DNA of 64,000 nucleotides from positions 3,286,001 to 3,350,000 of the forward strand of contig NZ_CP095864.1 of NCBI RefSeq assembly GCF_023100845.1, read 5' to 3'. The stretch comes from Gordonia sp. PP30. GTDB taxonomy: Bacteria > Actinomycetota > Actinomycetes > Mycobacteriales > Mycobacteriaceae. Positions 36,443-45,023 of the stretch are shown piece after piece. Every line of letters begins with the position of its first letter. Positions within the stretch are counted from its first letter, which is position 1. The translations under genes and the position numbers were made by a program. Below the pieces are notes generated by a model, which was given only the letters and a program-made list of their open reading frames with translations, ran no database searches and was not told where the DNA came from.

Positions 36443-36545
36443 ACTCATCACTCCAGTATCAGCAGCAACACCAGCAACAGGGAAGTCTCGACCGATCAAC
36501 CGCTACGGGATCGTTATCGGCGGTCCAGATGCGAGAATCGACGAC

Positions 36546-37157
36546 GTGGGTGTGAAACTGGCAGTCCTGTACTACCCGAGCGATTCCGCCGGGGACGCGC
36601 CGGATCCCGCCGAGGCCGTCGCCACACTGTTTCCGCGCAGCCGCTACGAGGCCGACGGCGAGGGCGACCTGGTGCAATACGGATTTCCCGCGCAGGGTGA
36701 GCTGTGCGCGGGCCGGCTGCGCGACGGACTCCTCGTCACGACCCGCGACGCCGCCCTGTTCAATCCCACGAAACTGCACAAACGCTACCGGTCACCGGCC
36801 CTCGGCGGCGGCCCGATACTGCTGACCCAGCGCTCGCAGTACGACATGTTCGCCTACGCCCGGTGGGAGTCGGGCACGCTGATCCGCTCGCTGAGCGTGA
36901 ACCCGGGCAGCGGCGTCTGGGAATCGATCGGTGCTCCCGAGCCCTTCGAGGAGCCGTTCTGGGCCGGGAAGAGACCCGCGGGACCCGGCTATCCGCTGCC
37001 GTTCCATCCGCTCGATCTCGGTGAAGCGGCGCTGAACGCCCTCCTCGGCGTGGTGCTGGAAGGTCCACCCGGACCCGGTCTGCTCGACGCCGACCAGATC
37101 GGGCTCACCCGCTTCGTGAAGGTGCCGTCGGCGCGCGGTCAGGCCGTACCGACGTAG
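36546..37157 (+). CDS. DUF6928-like protein
   Basis: The ~203-residue protein begins VKLAVLYYPSDSAGDAPDPA and has the segment ARWESGTLIRSLSVNPGSG followed by PFWAGKRP and FHPLDLGEAAL, a pattern I associate with the DUF6928 family of actinobacteria. Function unknown. The GTG at 36546 is one of two close GTG starts. Its end overlaps the convergent lipase gene by 19 bases. Confidence 0.62.
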   Translation: MGVKLAVLYYPSDSAGDAPDPAEAVATLFPRSRYEADGEGDLVQYGFPAQGELCAGRLRDGLLVTTRDAALFNPTKLHKRYRSPALGGGPILLTQRSQYDMFAYARWESGTLIRSLSVNPGSGVWESIGAPEPFEEPFWAGKRPAGPGYPLPFHPLDLGEAALNALLGVVLEGPPGPGLLDADQIGLTRFVKVPSARGQAVPT

Positions 37158-38872
37158 AAGACCTTCCGCACATACCGGGTGGTCAGCGGCCCGGATTCGT
37201 CACCCACCTGGACGGTCCAGCCGGTACCCGACCGGTCGATCCCGCCGTCGGAGTCGCGGTCCGCCCAGACGATCAGGGTGGCGTCACTCCCCTCCTTGCG
37301 GCAACCGTAGTAACCGACGTAGTCGGGGTGCTGCGCCTGCGCCGACCACGAACCGCCGTTGCGGAGACGGCAGCGAGTGCCGTCATCCAGGAGCAGTCCG
37401 AGGGGCCGCGGCGTGGCCGGCGGCGGGAGGTCGTAGGTGACCGGCCCGCTCGCCCGCACCGGGAAGATCGTCGTGGTGAACGGATCTTGCAGGCAGAGCC
37501 CGTCGGCCGAGCCCCGGGTGAAGTAGCAGGCATCGGCGTTGGCCGCCGACGGCGCGCAGAATTGGATGCCCGGGGACTTGCTCGCCGGCGACGCCGACGG
37601 GTACCGGCAGTCGACGACGTTGGTGCCGGCGGCCGTCGGCGCGACGTGCCAGCCGGCCGCGGCGCCGCCCGCGGTGGCGAACGGGCGCAGGATCTCCTCC
37701 TCCGGAGGTGCGGCCGCGGGCGTCTGGAGCTGCTTCTTCAGGAAGGTGACGGCCGCGGCGATGGCCCGCGCCTCGGTGAGGATGTTGGTGTGCGTGCAAC
37801 CCGAGTCGGAGATCGCCGCCGCCAGAAGCGTCACCATCAGCTCGGCCTGCGGGTCGTCGGCGAGGACCTGATCGAGGATGCGGCTGTCCAGACCCAGCTG
37901 GCCGATGGCCAGCAGCTGCGTCTTGATGATCCCGGCCACGATGTTCGGGCTGCCGACCAGCGTCCGGACCGCGTCGAGGGTGCGGTCGGTGGTGGTCGTG
38001 CAGGCGATGTCCTGGAATCCGAACGACCCGCGCGGCGGCGTCGATCCCGGCGGTCCCGAAGAGAGGTAGCCGGTCGACGAGTCGGTGGACACCACGCCGT
38101 CGCTGCGGAGGGGGACGTCGTACAGCTTCTGGCCGAACAGGGTGCGGGACAAGGTGATGTCACCGCCGATCTGGCCGACCGGAACGCCGGAGGGCAGGAA
38201 CGGCGGGTAGGCGCAGCCGGACGGCAGCGGGCGCGCCTGGTCGTGCACGGCGAGGCAGCGGACCGCGTCCGAGGAACGATCGGGCATCAGCCGCTTCGCG
38301 GTGAGCGCGTCCCAGAATTCGTCCAGGGCCTGCTTGGCCGACCCCGCGGCGGTGTTTCCGAACGGCGAGCCGAGGTACGGGGTGTCGAAGCTGACCACGC
38401 CACCGAGCACCCCGGGCTTGACCGGCTGATCCACCGCGTACCGGGCGTCGGTGGCGAACCGGGCGGCGAGGCCGCCCATCGAATGCGCGACGACGAAGAC
38501 GCGGCCGTCGCCGCCGGCGGCGCGCTGCTTGTCCGACACCCCGTTGACGAAGGTCGCGAGACACTGCGCCACCCGCGGATCGGCCGCCCAGTCGGTGTTG
38601 GCGTTGGAGTAGTCGAAGGCGATCGGGTCGAACGTGTTCGGCATCGCGCGGGTGATCGCGTCGAGCGTGGCCGTCATCTGCCCCGGCTTTCCGGTCCAGC
38701 CGTGCACGCCGACCAGCGGATGCCGGTGCGCCCCGAACGAGGTCGCTGCGATACCGGTCGGCATGCACGCCGGCCGGGCGTGCGCGGGGGCGGGCACCAG
38801 CCCCATCGCGGCGAGCACCACCACCAGTGCCGCGCCCAGGCACGACACCGTGCGATTCCGGTGGGCCGTCAC
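37139..38872 (-). CDS. Secreted alpha/beta-hydrolase with a C-terminal extension
   Basis: The 577-residue protein has a signal peptide (AALVVVLAAMGLVPAPAHA) and a lipase-type hydrolase domain: LVGVHGWTGKPGQM oxyanion part, the nucleophile elbow VVAHSMGGLAARFA, and FDTPYLGSPFG. A Cys pair-rich region and a ~170-residue C-terminal domain with several cysteines (RCRLRNGGSW, YYGCRKEG) follow; this could bind substrate or the cell wall. Its stop overlaps the start region of the previous gene on the same strand by four bases with the next upstream gene (ATGA), so it is coupled to the anchored protein at 38869. Confidence 0.78.
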   Translation of the reverse strand: MTAHRNRTVSCLGAALVVVLAAMGLVPAPAHARPACMPTGIAATSFGAHRHPLVGVHGWTGKPGQMTATLDAITRAMPNTFDPIAFDYSNANTDWAADPRVAQCLATFVNGVSDKQRAAGGDGRVFVVAHSMGGLAARFATDARYAVDQPVKPGVLGGVVSFDTPYLGSPFGNTAAGSAKQALDEFWDALTAKRLMPDRSSDAVRCLAVHDQARPLPSGCAYPPFLPSGVPVGQIGGDITLSRTLFGQKLYDVPLRSDGVVSTDSSTGYLSSGPPGSTPPRGSFGFQDIACTTTTDRTLDAVRTLVGSPNIVAGIIKTQLLAIGQLGLDSRILDQVLADDPQAELMVTLLAAAISDSGCTHTNILTEARAIAAAVTFLKKQLQTPAAAPPEEEILRPFATAGGAAAGWHVAPTAAGTNVVDCRYPSASPASKSPGIQFCAPSAANADACYFTRGSADGLCLQDPFTTTIFPVRASGPVTYDLPPPATPRPLGLLLDDGTRCRLRNGGSWSAQAQHPDYVGYYGCRKEGSDATLIVWADRDSDGGIDRSGTGWTVQVGDESGPLTTRYVRKVFYVGTA

Positions 38873-39321
38873 GAGACGGTCCCCTCTTGGGTGGCGGCGA
38901 GTTTCCAGACGCCGTCCTGGCGGAGCAGGTAGACCACCCAGGGAGCCCGCGCCGCGCCCACGTAGGCCTGCACGAAGCCGGTGTCGTCGCTGAGGTACCG
39001 GGTGGTGGGGACGTCGAACGCGATCGGCGCCAGTGCTTTCAGTGCGGCCGGCGCACTCGCGTCGATCGTGACCCGCGGTCCGCTCGCGATCACCGCGCCC
39101 ACGCGGCCGGCATCACCGGAGGCGATCGCCTCGCTGATCTGGGTCGCGCGGGCGTCGTCGAACGGCTGCGGACTGGCCGGCGACCCGGACAGCGGTGGCG
39201 GGGCGGCGGGTGTCGCGGTTCCGGGAACATCCCGGCCGGCCAGCACGACCAGCACGAACGCCGCGATGCCGAGCAGCGCGCACACGGCGATCGCCACCGG
39301 CACCACACGCGAGATCCGCAT
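38869..39321 (-). CDS. Membrane-anchored small extracytoplasmic protein
   Basis: A 150-residue protein with one N-terminal transmembrane segment (VVPVAIAVCALLGIAAFVLVV in part), a Pro/Ser-rich linker and a C-terminal domain with VDVP-like and WVVYLLRQDGVWKLAATQEG strands, resembling NTF2-like or Mce-associated domains in layout. The ATG at 39321 has GGGAG upstream. The stop overlaps the start of the secreted hydrolase gene by four bases, so both probably act together at the cell surface. Confidence 0.65.
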   Translation of the reverse strand: MRISRVVPVAIAVCALLGIAAFVLVVLAGRDVPGTATPAAPPPLSGSPASPQPFDDARATQISEAIASGDAGRVGAVIASGPRVTIDASAPAALKALAPIAFDVPTTRYLSDDTGFVQAYVGAARAPWVVYLLRQDGVWKLAATQEGTVS

Positions 39322-39385
39322 CCGTCGCTCCCTGAATCCACGCGGCACGGCGCCCACCGGGTCGCACGCTCACCCTAACAGCACC

Positions 39386-39820
39386 TCAGAGCAGCACCCC
39401 GGCGATGAGCAGCGCCGTCGCCGCGATCATCGCCGGCGCGAGTGAGGCGAGCAGGAAATCGATGACGCGTTCCTGGCCGGGCCGGGCGACGTGGTCGCCC
39501 GTCGCGGCCGGCGCGAACCGGCGCCCGCCACCCCAGATCGCGGCGAGCTGAGTCGCCAGCCAGTTGGCGTAGGTGCCATACGCGAGCAACACCACCGTGA
39601 CGACCTGCCAGCCGTGCGGCAGGTTCAGATACGGCCACAACAGTCCGGCGATGATGAGGAACGGGCCGTTCGTCATCCCCTGCAGGTGACTGGCCAGCCC
39701 CATGCGGGGATTCCGCACGGCCCCGTTCACCAGGCCGGTGAGCAGCCCGAGGAGGAACAGGACCAGCCCCAGCGCGAAGAGGAGTGTCTGCACGATGACC
39801 TCCGACCACGAGTCGACCAC
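39386..39820 (-). CDS. Hydroxylaminobenzene mutase (HabA)-like membrane protein
   Basis: The 144-residue protein has four transmembrane helices. The segment NPRMGLASHLQGMTNGPFLI is the conserved core of hydroxylaminobenzene mutase homologues, which rearrange hydroxylaminobenzene to 2-aminophenol in nitrobenzene degraders; LTGLVNGAV before it and NWLATQLAAIWGGG after it also fit. Most actinobacterial homologues are of unknown function, so the activity should not be assumed. No other nitroarene gene is near. Confidence 0.65.
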   Translation of the reverse strand: MVDSWSEVIVQTLLFALGLVLFLLGLLTGLVNGAVRNPRMGLASHLQGMTNGPFLIIAGLLWPYLNLPHGWQVVTVVLLAYGTYANWLATQLAAIWGGGRRFAPAATGDHVARPGQERVIDFLLASLAPAMIAATALLIAGVLL

Positions 39821-39863
39821 GTGATGAGGGCGAGCCTACGCCGGAGAGCGATCCCGAGGACGC

Positions 39864-41647
39864 TTACCGCACACCGCAGGTCGGCGTCGCCGGCGCCCCG
39901 TTCCAGCGGGCGAGAGTCCAGGAGATCAGTTCGGCGTTGACCGGGGAATCCGCGGCGACGAGTTCCATGTGCCCGCGGCCGGGCACCGTGCGGTAGTCGA
40001 CGGGACGGCCCTGCGCGCACCGCTCGGCGACCCAGTGGGCCTGCATGGTCGGTGTCACGAGCGGATCGGCGGTGCCCTGCATCACCAGGACCGGCGCGGG
40101 AAACGGGCCGGTCGGGGTGTTCCGGCGCAGCAGATCCCCGACCTCGCCGTCGAGCATCGCGTCGGGAATCACCTGGTCGGGGATCTGGCTACCGCGCAGG
40201 AACGCGGCGATCGCGTCCTGCTGGTTGAAGCACAGCCCGGCGACCTGCTCGACGCCCTGCGCGGTGCCCGGCGTCAGGTGATCGGCGAGATGCAGATCCG
40301 GATACTCGTGATCCCAGGCGGTGACGATGTAGGCGGAGACGGTCTTGCCGCCGATCCCGGCCTTGGTCTCCTGCGCCAGCGCGTACAGGTCGCTCGCCGG
40401 GGCCAGGGCGGCGATGCCCTTGACGGTGAGGCCGGGCGCGTATCGCGGCGCGATCTGCCCGGCCCACAACGCGGCGTGTCCGCCCTGCGAGTGACCCCAG
40501 ATCACCGTCTCGGTGCGAGCCGGAGCGTGTCGATCCGGGCGGCGGCGCGCGACGCGTCGAGCACGCTGCGCGCCTCGGCCTCGCCGATCAGGTAGGGGTG
40601 CAGGCCCGCGGTTCCGAGGCCGGTGTAGTCGGACGAGACCGCCGCCCAGCCGTGCTGGGTGACCATGTCGAGCACCGCGGCCTGGGCGCCGTCGGCGAAG
40701 GGCTCGGCGGTGAGCGACGGCGCGCAGCGCGGCACGATCCCCGAGGTTCCGTGCGCCACGGTGAGCAGCGGCAGGGGTCCGGCGCCGCGCCGCGCCGGAG
40801 CGATGACCGTGCCGCTCGCCACCGTCGGACCGCCGTCGAGGCGGGTCGTGGTGTAGAGGATGCGCCACATCTGGGTCCCGGGCGGCGCGGCGCCGGGCCG
40901 GGATTCGGCGCGGATCAGCGCACCGGGCTCACCGGGCACCGAGGCGGGCGGCGTGTAGAAGGCGCCGGGCGCGGGCCGGTCGTCGCCGTGCAGCAGGAGC
41001 GCGCTGCCGCCGGCGAGCACCACGGCGAGGAGGAAGGCGACGACGGCGCCGAGCGTCCGGGCCCAGCGCCGGACCCCCGGACGCGACGCCGGGCGGCGCC
41101 GGCCCGAAAGGCCCGGCTCGGCGAGGACGCGGACCGCGAAGAAGACCAGCCAGGCACCGAAGCCGATCCGGAACACCGTGACGGTGATGAGCGGCCAGCT
41201 CACCGCCAGCACGCCGAAGACGACCGCGGCCGCACCGCTGAAGAAGCCGGCCACCCGCAGGTCGGTGCCGCCGCGGAACGCGCGGACGATCGCGGTGGCG
41301 CCGTGCACGATCAGCGCCGCGGCCAGGACCAGCACCAGCGTGTGCAGGCTCGCCGCGCGCCAGAAGAGCACGACCAGCCCGGCGACGAGGCAGACCGCTC
41401 CGGTAGCCACTGCGGGCCACGTCGGCGCGGATCGCGCGCCTGCCGGGTCGCCGGTGCTGGCCAACGTCACCAGGCCCACGCCGAGCAGACCGGCGCCGGC
41501 CAGGCCGACGAACACCGGCAGCGACAGATCGGCGAACAGCAGCACGATGCCTGCCACCCCGGTCGTCGCGGCGAGGATCCCGCGCGCCGCCCAGGCGCGC
41601 CGGTCCGGCGGCACACCGTGATCGTCGCCCTGACTCTCCGACTGCAC
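39864..41647 (-). pseudogene. DUF308/HdeD-like membrane domain fused to a secretory lipase, with a frameshift
   Basis: The N-terminal ~210 residues hold about six membrane helices of the HdeD (DUF308) type, followed by another anchor helix (LGAVVAFLLAVVLAGGSALL) and a secretory lipase domain. TVAHGTSGIVPRCAPS and SSDYTGLGTAG lie in one frame, which stops at 40502; the continuation TVIWGHSQGGHAALWAG with the nucleophile, QGTADPLVTP and PGRGHMELV with Asp and His lies in another frame. Adding one base near 40510-40520 (…RLAPETVIWG) would restore a full-length protein. The GTG at 41647 has GGAGGAGAG upstream. It may be a working gene with a sequencing error or a recent pseudogene. Confidence 0.72.
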
Positions 41648-41774
41648 GGCACTCTCCTCCGCCGGTGGACCCGCACCGGGATGGTATCGGACACCCGTCG
41701 GGCGCGGGCCGCGCCCGACGGCGGCCCGGCGTAGCGTCGTCTGCGACGCACGCACGCGGCAGGAAGGACGCTCG

Positions 41775-42770
41775 ATGACGAATCTCGATCCGGATCCGGC
41801 GCTCACGGTCCTCGAACCGGGGCAGCCCTGCACGGCGATCGAAGTGCTCGAACCGCGGGCCGTGCCACTCGGCGGGCCGCGCGCGATGACGGTGTTCCGG
41901 ACCCTGCCGCAGCGCCGTCGTTCGCTGGTCGGCGCCTGGTGCTTCCTCGATCACTACGGTCCCGATGAGGTCTCGACGACCGGCGGCATGCAAGTGCCGC
42001 GGCACCCGCACACCGGTCTGGCCACGGTCTCCTGGCTCTTCACCGGCCGGGTCGACCACCTTGATTCCGGTGGCAACGCCGCCGCGGTGATCCCCGGAGA
42101 ACTCAACTTGATGATCGCCGGGCGCGGCATCACCCACCAGGAGATCAGCGCGCCGGACACGGCGGTCCTGCACGGTGTGCAGCTCTGGTACGCGCTACCC
42201 GACGACACCCGGTTCGGCGACAACCGGTTCGAGCACTACGTCCCCGAACCGGTCGTGCGGCCGGGCGTCACCGCGCGGGTGTTCCTCGGGGAACTCCTCG
42301 GCGCCGCGTCCCCGGTCGAGACCGGGACTCCCCCGCTCCTCGGCGCCGAACTGCTGCTGGAACCGGGGGCGACGGTCACGATCGACGTCCGCCCGGACTT
42401 CGAGCACGCCGTCCTGGCCGAGAACGACGGTCTCACGGTGAACGGCACGCGCATCGAGCACCGCGCCCTGGCCTACGTGCCGCCGGGTGCCGACACGCTG
42501 GTCGTCGCGGCCGGCGACGCACCCGCCCGGGCGATCCTGCTCGGTGGCGTGCCGCTCGGCGAGAAGATCGTGATGTGGTGGAACTTCGTCGGCCGGGATC
42601 ACGACGAGATCGCCGAGTTCCGCCGCCGTTACCAGGCCGAACTCGGTTTCGACCCGCCGCATCCGGACGACGCGGGCAAGCCGCCGCTGTTCGGCGACTT
42701 CCCGCCCGGCGCTCCCCCGCCGCTGCCCGCGCCGCGGCTTCCGGGATCGCGCCTGGTGCCGCGGGGCTGA
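41775..42770 (+). CDS. Pirin-family bicupin protein
   Basis: Pirins are iron-binding bicupins; bacterial members can act as quercetin 2,3-dioxygenase or have regulatory roles. The N-terminal cupin is clear: CFLDHYGPDEV, then PRHPHTGLATVSWL with the metal-binding histidines, and GELNLMIAGRGITHQE with a third His and Glu. The closing MWWNFVGRDHDEIAEFRRRY is the pirin C-terminal motif. 331 residues is normal. It stands alone on the plus strand. Confidence 0.88.
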   Translation: MTNLDPDPALTVLEPGQPCTAIEVLEPRAVPLGGPRAMTVFRTLPQRRRSLVGAWCFLDHYGPDEVSTTGGMQVPRHPHTGLATVSWLFTGRVDHLDSGGNAAAVIPGELNLMIAGRGITHQEISAPDTAVLHGVQLWYALPDDTRFGDNRFEHYVPEPVVRPGVTARVFLGELLGAASPVETGTPPLLGAELLLEPGATVTIDVRPDFEHAVLAENDGLTVNGTRIEHRALAYVPPGADTLVVAAGDAPARAILLGGVPLGEKIVMWWNFVGRDHDEIAEFRRRYQAELGFDPPHPDDAGKPPLFGDFPPGAPPPLPAPRLPGSRLVPRG

Positions 42771-42801
42771 CGCCGGCCCGGGTACTTCGAGAGGGCCCGC
42801 C

Positions 42802-44364
42802 TCAGATCGGCGAGATCGACCGGCGCTTGCCCGGCATCCGCGGGGCGCGGCGCGGCCGCACGCGGCCCAGGGCTTCGAGCAGCAGTTCCCGCGTCGCCGA
42901 GGGCAGCACCACGTCGTCGATCCCGAAGCCGTCGGCGGCCAGCACCGGGTCGACGTTCGCCTGGAAGAGGGTGATCAGATCGGCGCGGTGCGCGGCTGGG
43001 TCGTCGGCCTGCTCGTACACCGATTTGAAGGCCAGGTCGACGGCGGATTCGATCGGGATCGCGCAGATCTCCGCGGTCGGCCAGGCCAGCGACAGGTCGG
43101 CCTCGATGGACCGGCCGCCGCCCATCACGATGTACGCCGCGCCGTACGCCTTGCGGGTGACGATGACGAACCGCGGAACGGTCGCGTTACCCAGCTCGTA
43201 GCCGAGGCGCGCACTGCGGCGCACCAGACCGGACTCCTCCGCGGCGGCGCCGACCAGGAAGCCCGGCAGGTCGATGAGGATCAGCAGCGGAAGCCCGAAG
43301 GTGTCGCAGATCGCCGTGAAATGCGCGGCCTTCTCGCAGGCGGGCGCGTCGAGCGCGCCCGCGTGGTACCGCGGCTGATTGGCGATCACCCCCATCGGCC
43401 GGCCCCCGATCCGGATCAGCACGGTGGCGACGTTCGGCGCGTGCACCGGCCGGATCTCGAAGAGGCTGTCGCGGTCGGCGAGTCCTTCGATGACGTCGAG
43501 AACGTCGTAGGCGGTACGGCCGGACGGCGGGATGAGGGTGTCGAGCCCGTCTGCGGTGTCCCCCGGAGCGTGCGGCCCGGGCATCCGGTGCGGTGCGGCG
43601 TCGGCGTTGGCGGGCAGGTACGACAGATAGGCGCGGATGGCGTCCAGCGTCTCGTGCTCGTCGTCGCCCACCACATCGACGACGCCGCGCGCGGCCTGCA
43701 GGTCGGCGCCGCCGATCTCGTCGTTGGTCAGGTCTTCGCCGGTCGCGGCCTTCACCAACGGCGCCGACGACATCCCGATGGTCCCGATGCCGCGGGTGAT
43801 GGTGACGAAGTCGCAGCACGCCGCGATGTTCGCGGGCGCGCCGAAACCGGGACCCATCATGGCCGCGACCAGCGGGACCTGCCCGGACAGGTCGGTCAGC
43901 CGCAACATCAGCCGGGAGCCGGGTGCGGCCAGGCGCGAGTCGAGCGCCTCCTGCATCCGGTGCCCGCCACCGTCCATCAGCATCACCAGCGGGATGCCGT
44001 CGGTGGCGGCGCGTTCGGCGCACCGATCGAGTTTGGCCATCCCGGTGGCGCCGTTGCTGCCGCCGAGGACGGTGAAGTCGAACGCGGCGATCACGACCGG
44101 CCGCCCGTCGATGTAGCCGACGCCGGTGACCACGCCGTCACCCGGGGCGACGAGCGGTGCGGCGCCCTGCTGTGCGGGGCCGGGCCCGGCTAGCGCCCCG
44201 AACTCGTAGAAGCCGCCCGCGGCGAGGTACGCGATACGTTCGCGGGCCGTCATCTTGCCGCGCGCGTGCTGTTTGGCGACCTTGTCGGCACGGGCCTCGT
44301 CGGTGACGGCGGCATAGGCCGCCGTCACGTGGTCGTTGAGTTCGGCGGAGCTCTTCCCGGTCAT
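42802..44364 (-). CDS. accD: Acyl-CoA carboxylase carboxyltransferase (AccD-type beta subunit)
   Basis: This biotin-dependent carboxyltransferase moves CO2 from carboxybiotin to an acyl-CoA. ARGKMTARERIAYLAAGGFYE is the N-terminal signature; DFTVLGGSNGATGMAKLDRC, then GPGFGAPANIAACCDFV and the second domain PRYHAGALDAPACEKAAHF, LPLLILIDLPGFLVG and RKAYGAAYIVMGGG complete the two crotonase-like halves. 520 residues is normal. Which of the several mycobacterial AccDs it corresponds to cannot be told; no biotin carrier subunit is near. The ATG at 44364 starts MTGKSS. Confidence 0.9.
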   Translation of the reverse strand: MTGKSSAELNDHVTAAYAAVTDEARADKVAKQHARGKMTARERIAYLAAGGFYEFGALAGPGPAQQGAAPLVAPGDGVVTGVGYIDGRPVVIAAFDFTVLGGSNGATGMAKLDRCAERAATDGIPLVMLMDGGGHRMQEALDSRLAAPGSRLMLRLTDLSGQVPLVAAMMGPGFGAPANIAACCDFVTITRGIGTIGMSSAPLVKAATGEDLTNDEIGGADLQAARGVVDVVGDDEHETLDAIRAYLSYLPANADAAPHRMPGPHAPGDTADGLDTLIPPSGRTAYDVLDVIEGLADRDSLFEIRPVHAPNVATVLIRIGGRPMGVIANQPRYHAGALDAPACEKAAHFTAICDTFGLPLLILIDLPGFLVGAAAEESGLVRRSARLGYELGNATVPRFVIVTRKAYGAAYIVMGGGRSIEADLSLAWPTAEICAIPIESAVDLAFKSVYEQADDPAAHRADLITLFQANVDPVLAADGFGIDDVVLPSATRELLLEALGRVRPRRAPRMPGKRRSISPI

Positions 44365-44535
44365 GGTCGCGGAGCCTATCGCGTCGCGATGCGCGATCCG
44401 GGCACGCCATGCCGCCGTTCCGCGATCGGCAGACGGCGGACTTCGGGGTCGTGACGACCCGGAACTCCGCCGTTTCGGCGCCGGCACGGTTCCGGTACCC
44501 CCGCCACGGAGCCGGACCGGACCTACGCTGGGTGC

Positions 44536-44973
44536 ATGGCTATCCGGATGGGCAATGTGGGAATCGCCGTGCGCGACCTGGACGCGGCGATCTCCTTCTT
44601 CACCGACCTGGGTCTGACGGTCGCCGGTCGTGCCGAGGTCAGCGGGGAATGGGCCGACACCGCCGTCGGGCTCGACGGCAACCACGCCCGGATCGCGGTC
44701 CTGAACACCCCGGACGGCCACGGTCAGCTGGAGTTCTTCGAGTACCTGCACCCCGAGGCGATCGAGACCGCCCCCACCCGCCCGCACGAGATCGGGATGC
44801 ACCGGGTGTCGTTCGTCGTCGACGACATCGACGAGGCCCTGGCGATCGCCGCCCGGCACGGGTGCCATCCGCTCCGCGGCGTCGCGACGTACGAGGACGT
44901 CTACCGCCTCACCTACCTGCGCGGTCCCAGCGGGATCGTGGTGATGTTCGCCGAGGAACTGCGCAAGAACTGA
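44536..44973 (+). CDS. VOC-superfamily (glyoxalase/dioxygenase-like) protein
   Basis: The 145-residue protein has the vicinal-oxygen-chelate fold: GNVGIAVRDLDAAISFFTDL in the first module and GMHRVSFVVDDIDEALAIAA in the second. Metal ligands are suggested by the His in GHGQLEFFE and Glu near the end (MFAEEL). The substrate is unknown. A strong hairpin follows at once. Confidence 0.85.
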   Translation: MAIRMGNVGIAVRDLDAAISFFTDLGLTVAGRAEVSGEWADTAVGLDGNHARIAVLNTPDGHGQLEFFEYLHPEAIETAPTRPHEIGMHRVSFVVDDIDEALAIAARHGCHPLRGVATYEDVYRLTYLRGPSGIVVMFAEELRKN

Positions 44974-45013
44974 CCGGCCGGACCGCCGCCGATAGCGGTC
45001 GGTCCGGCCGGTC
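44972..45013. terminator. Bidirectional terminator between VOC and GT39-like genes
   Basis: GACCGGCCGGACCG (44972-44985) pairs perfectly with CGGTCCGGCCGGTC (45000-45013). It starts in the stop codon of the VOC gene and ends eleven bases before the stop of the convergent GT39-like gene. Confidence 0.78.
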
Positions 45014-45023
45014 TCGGACACGC

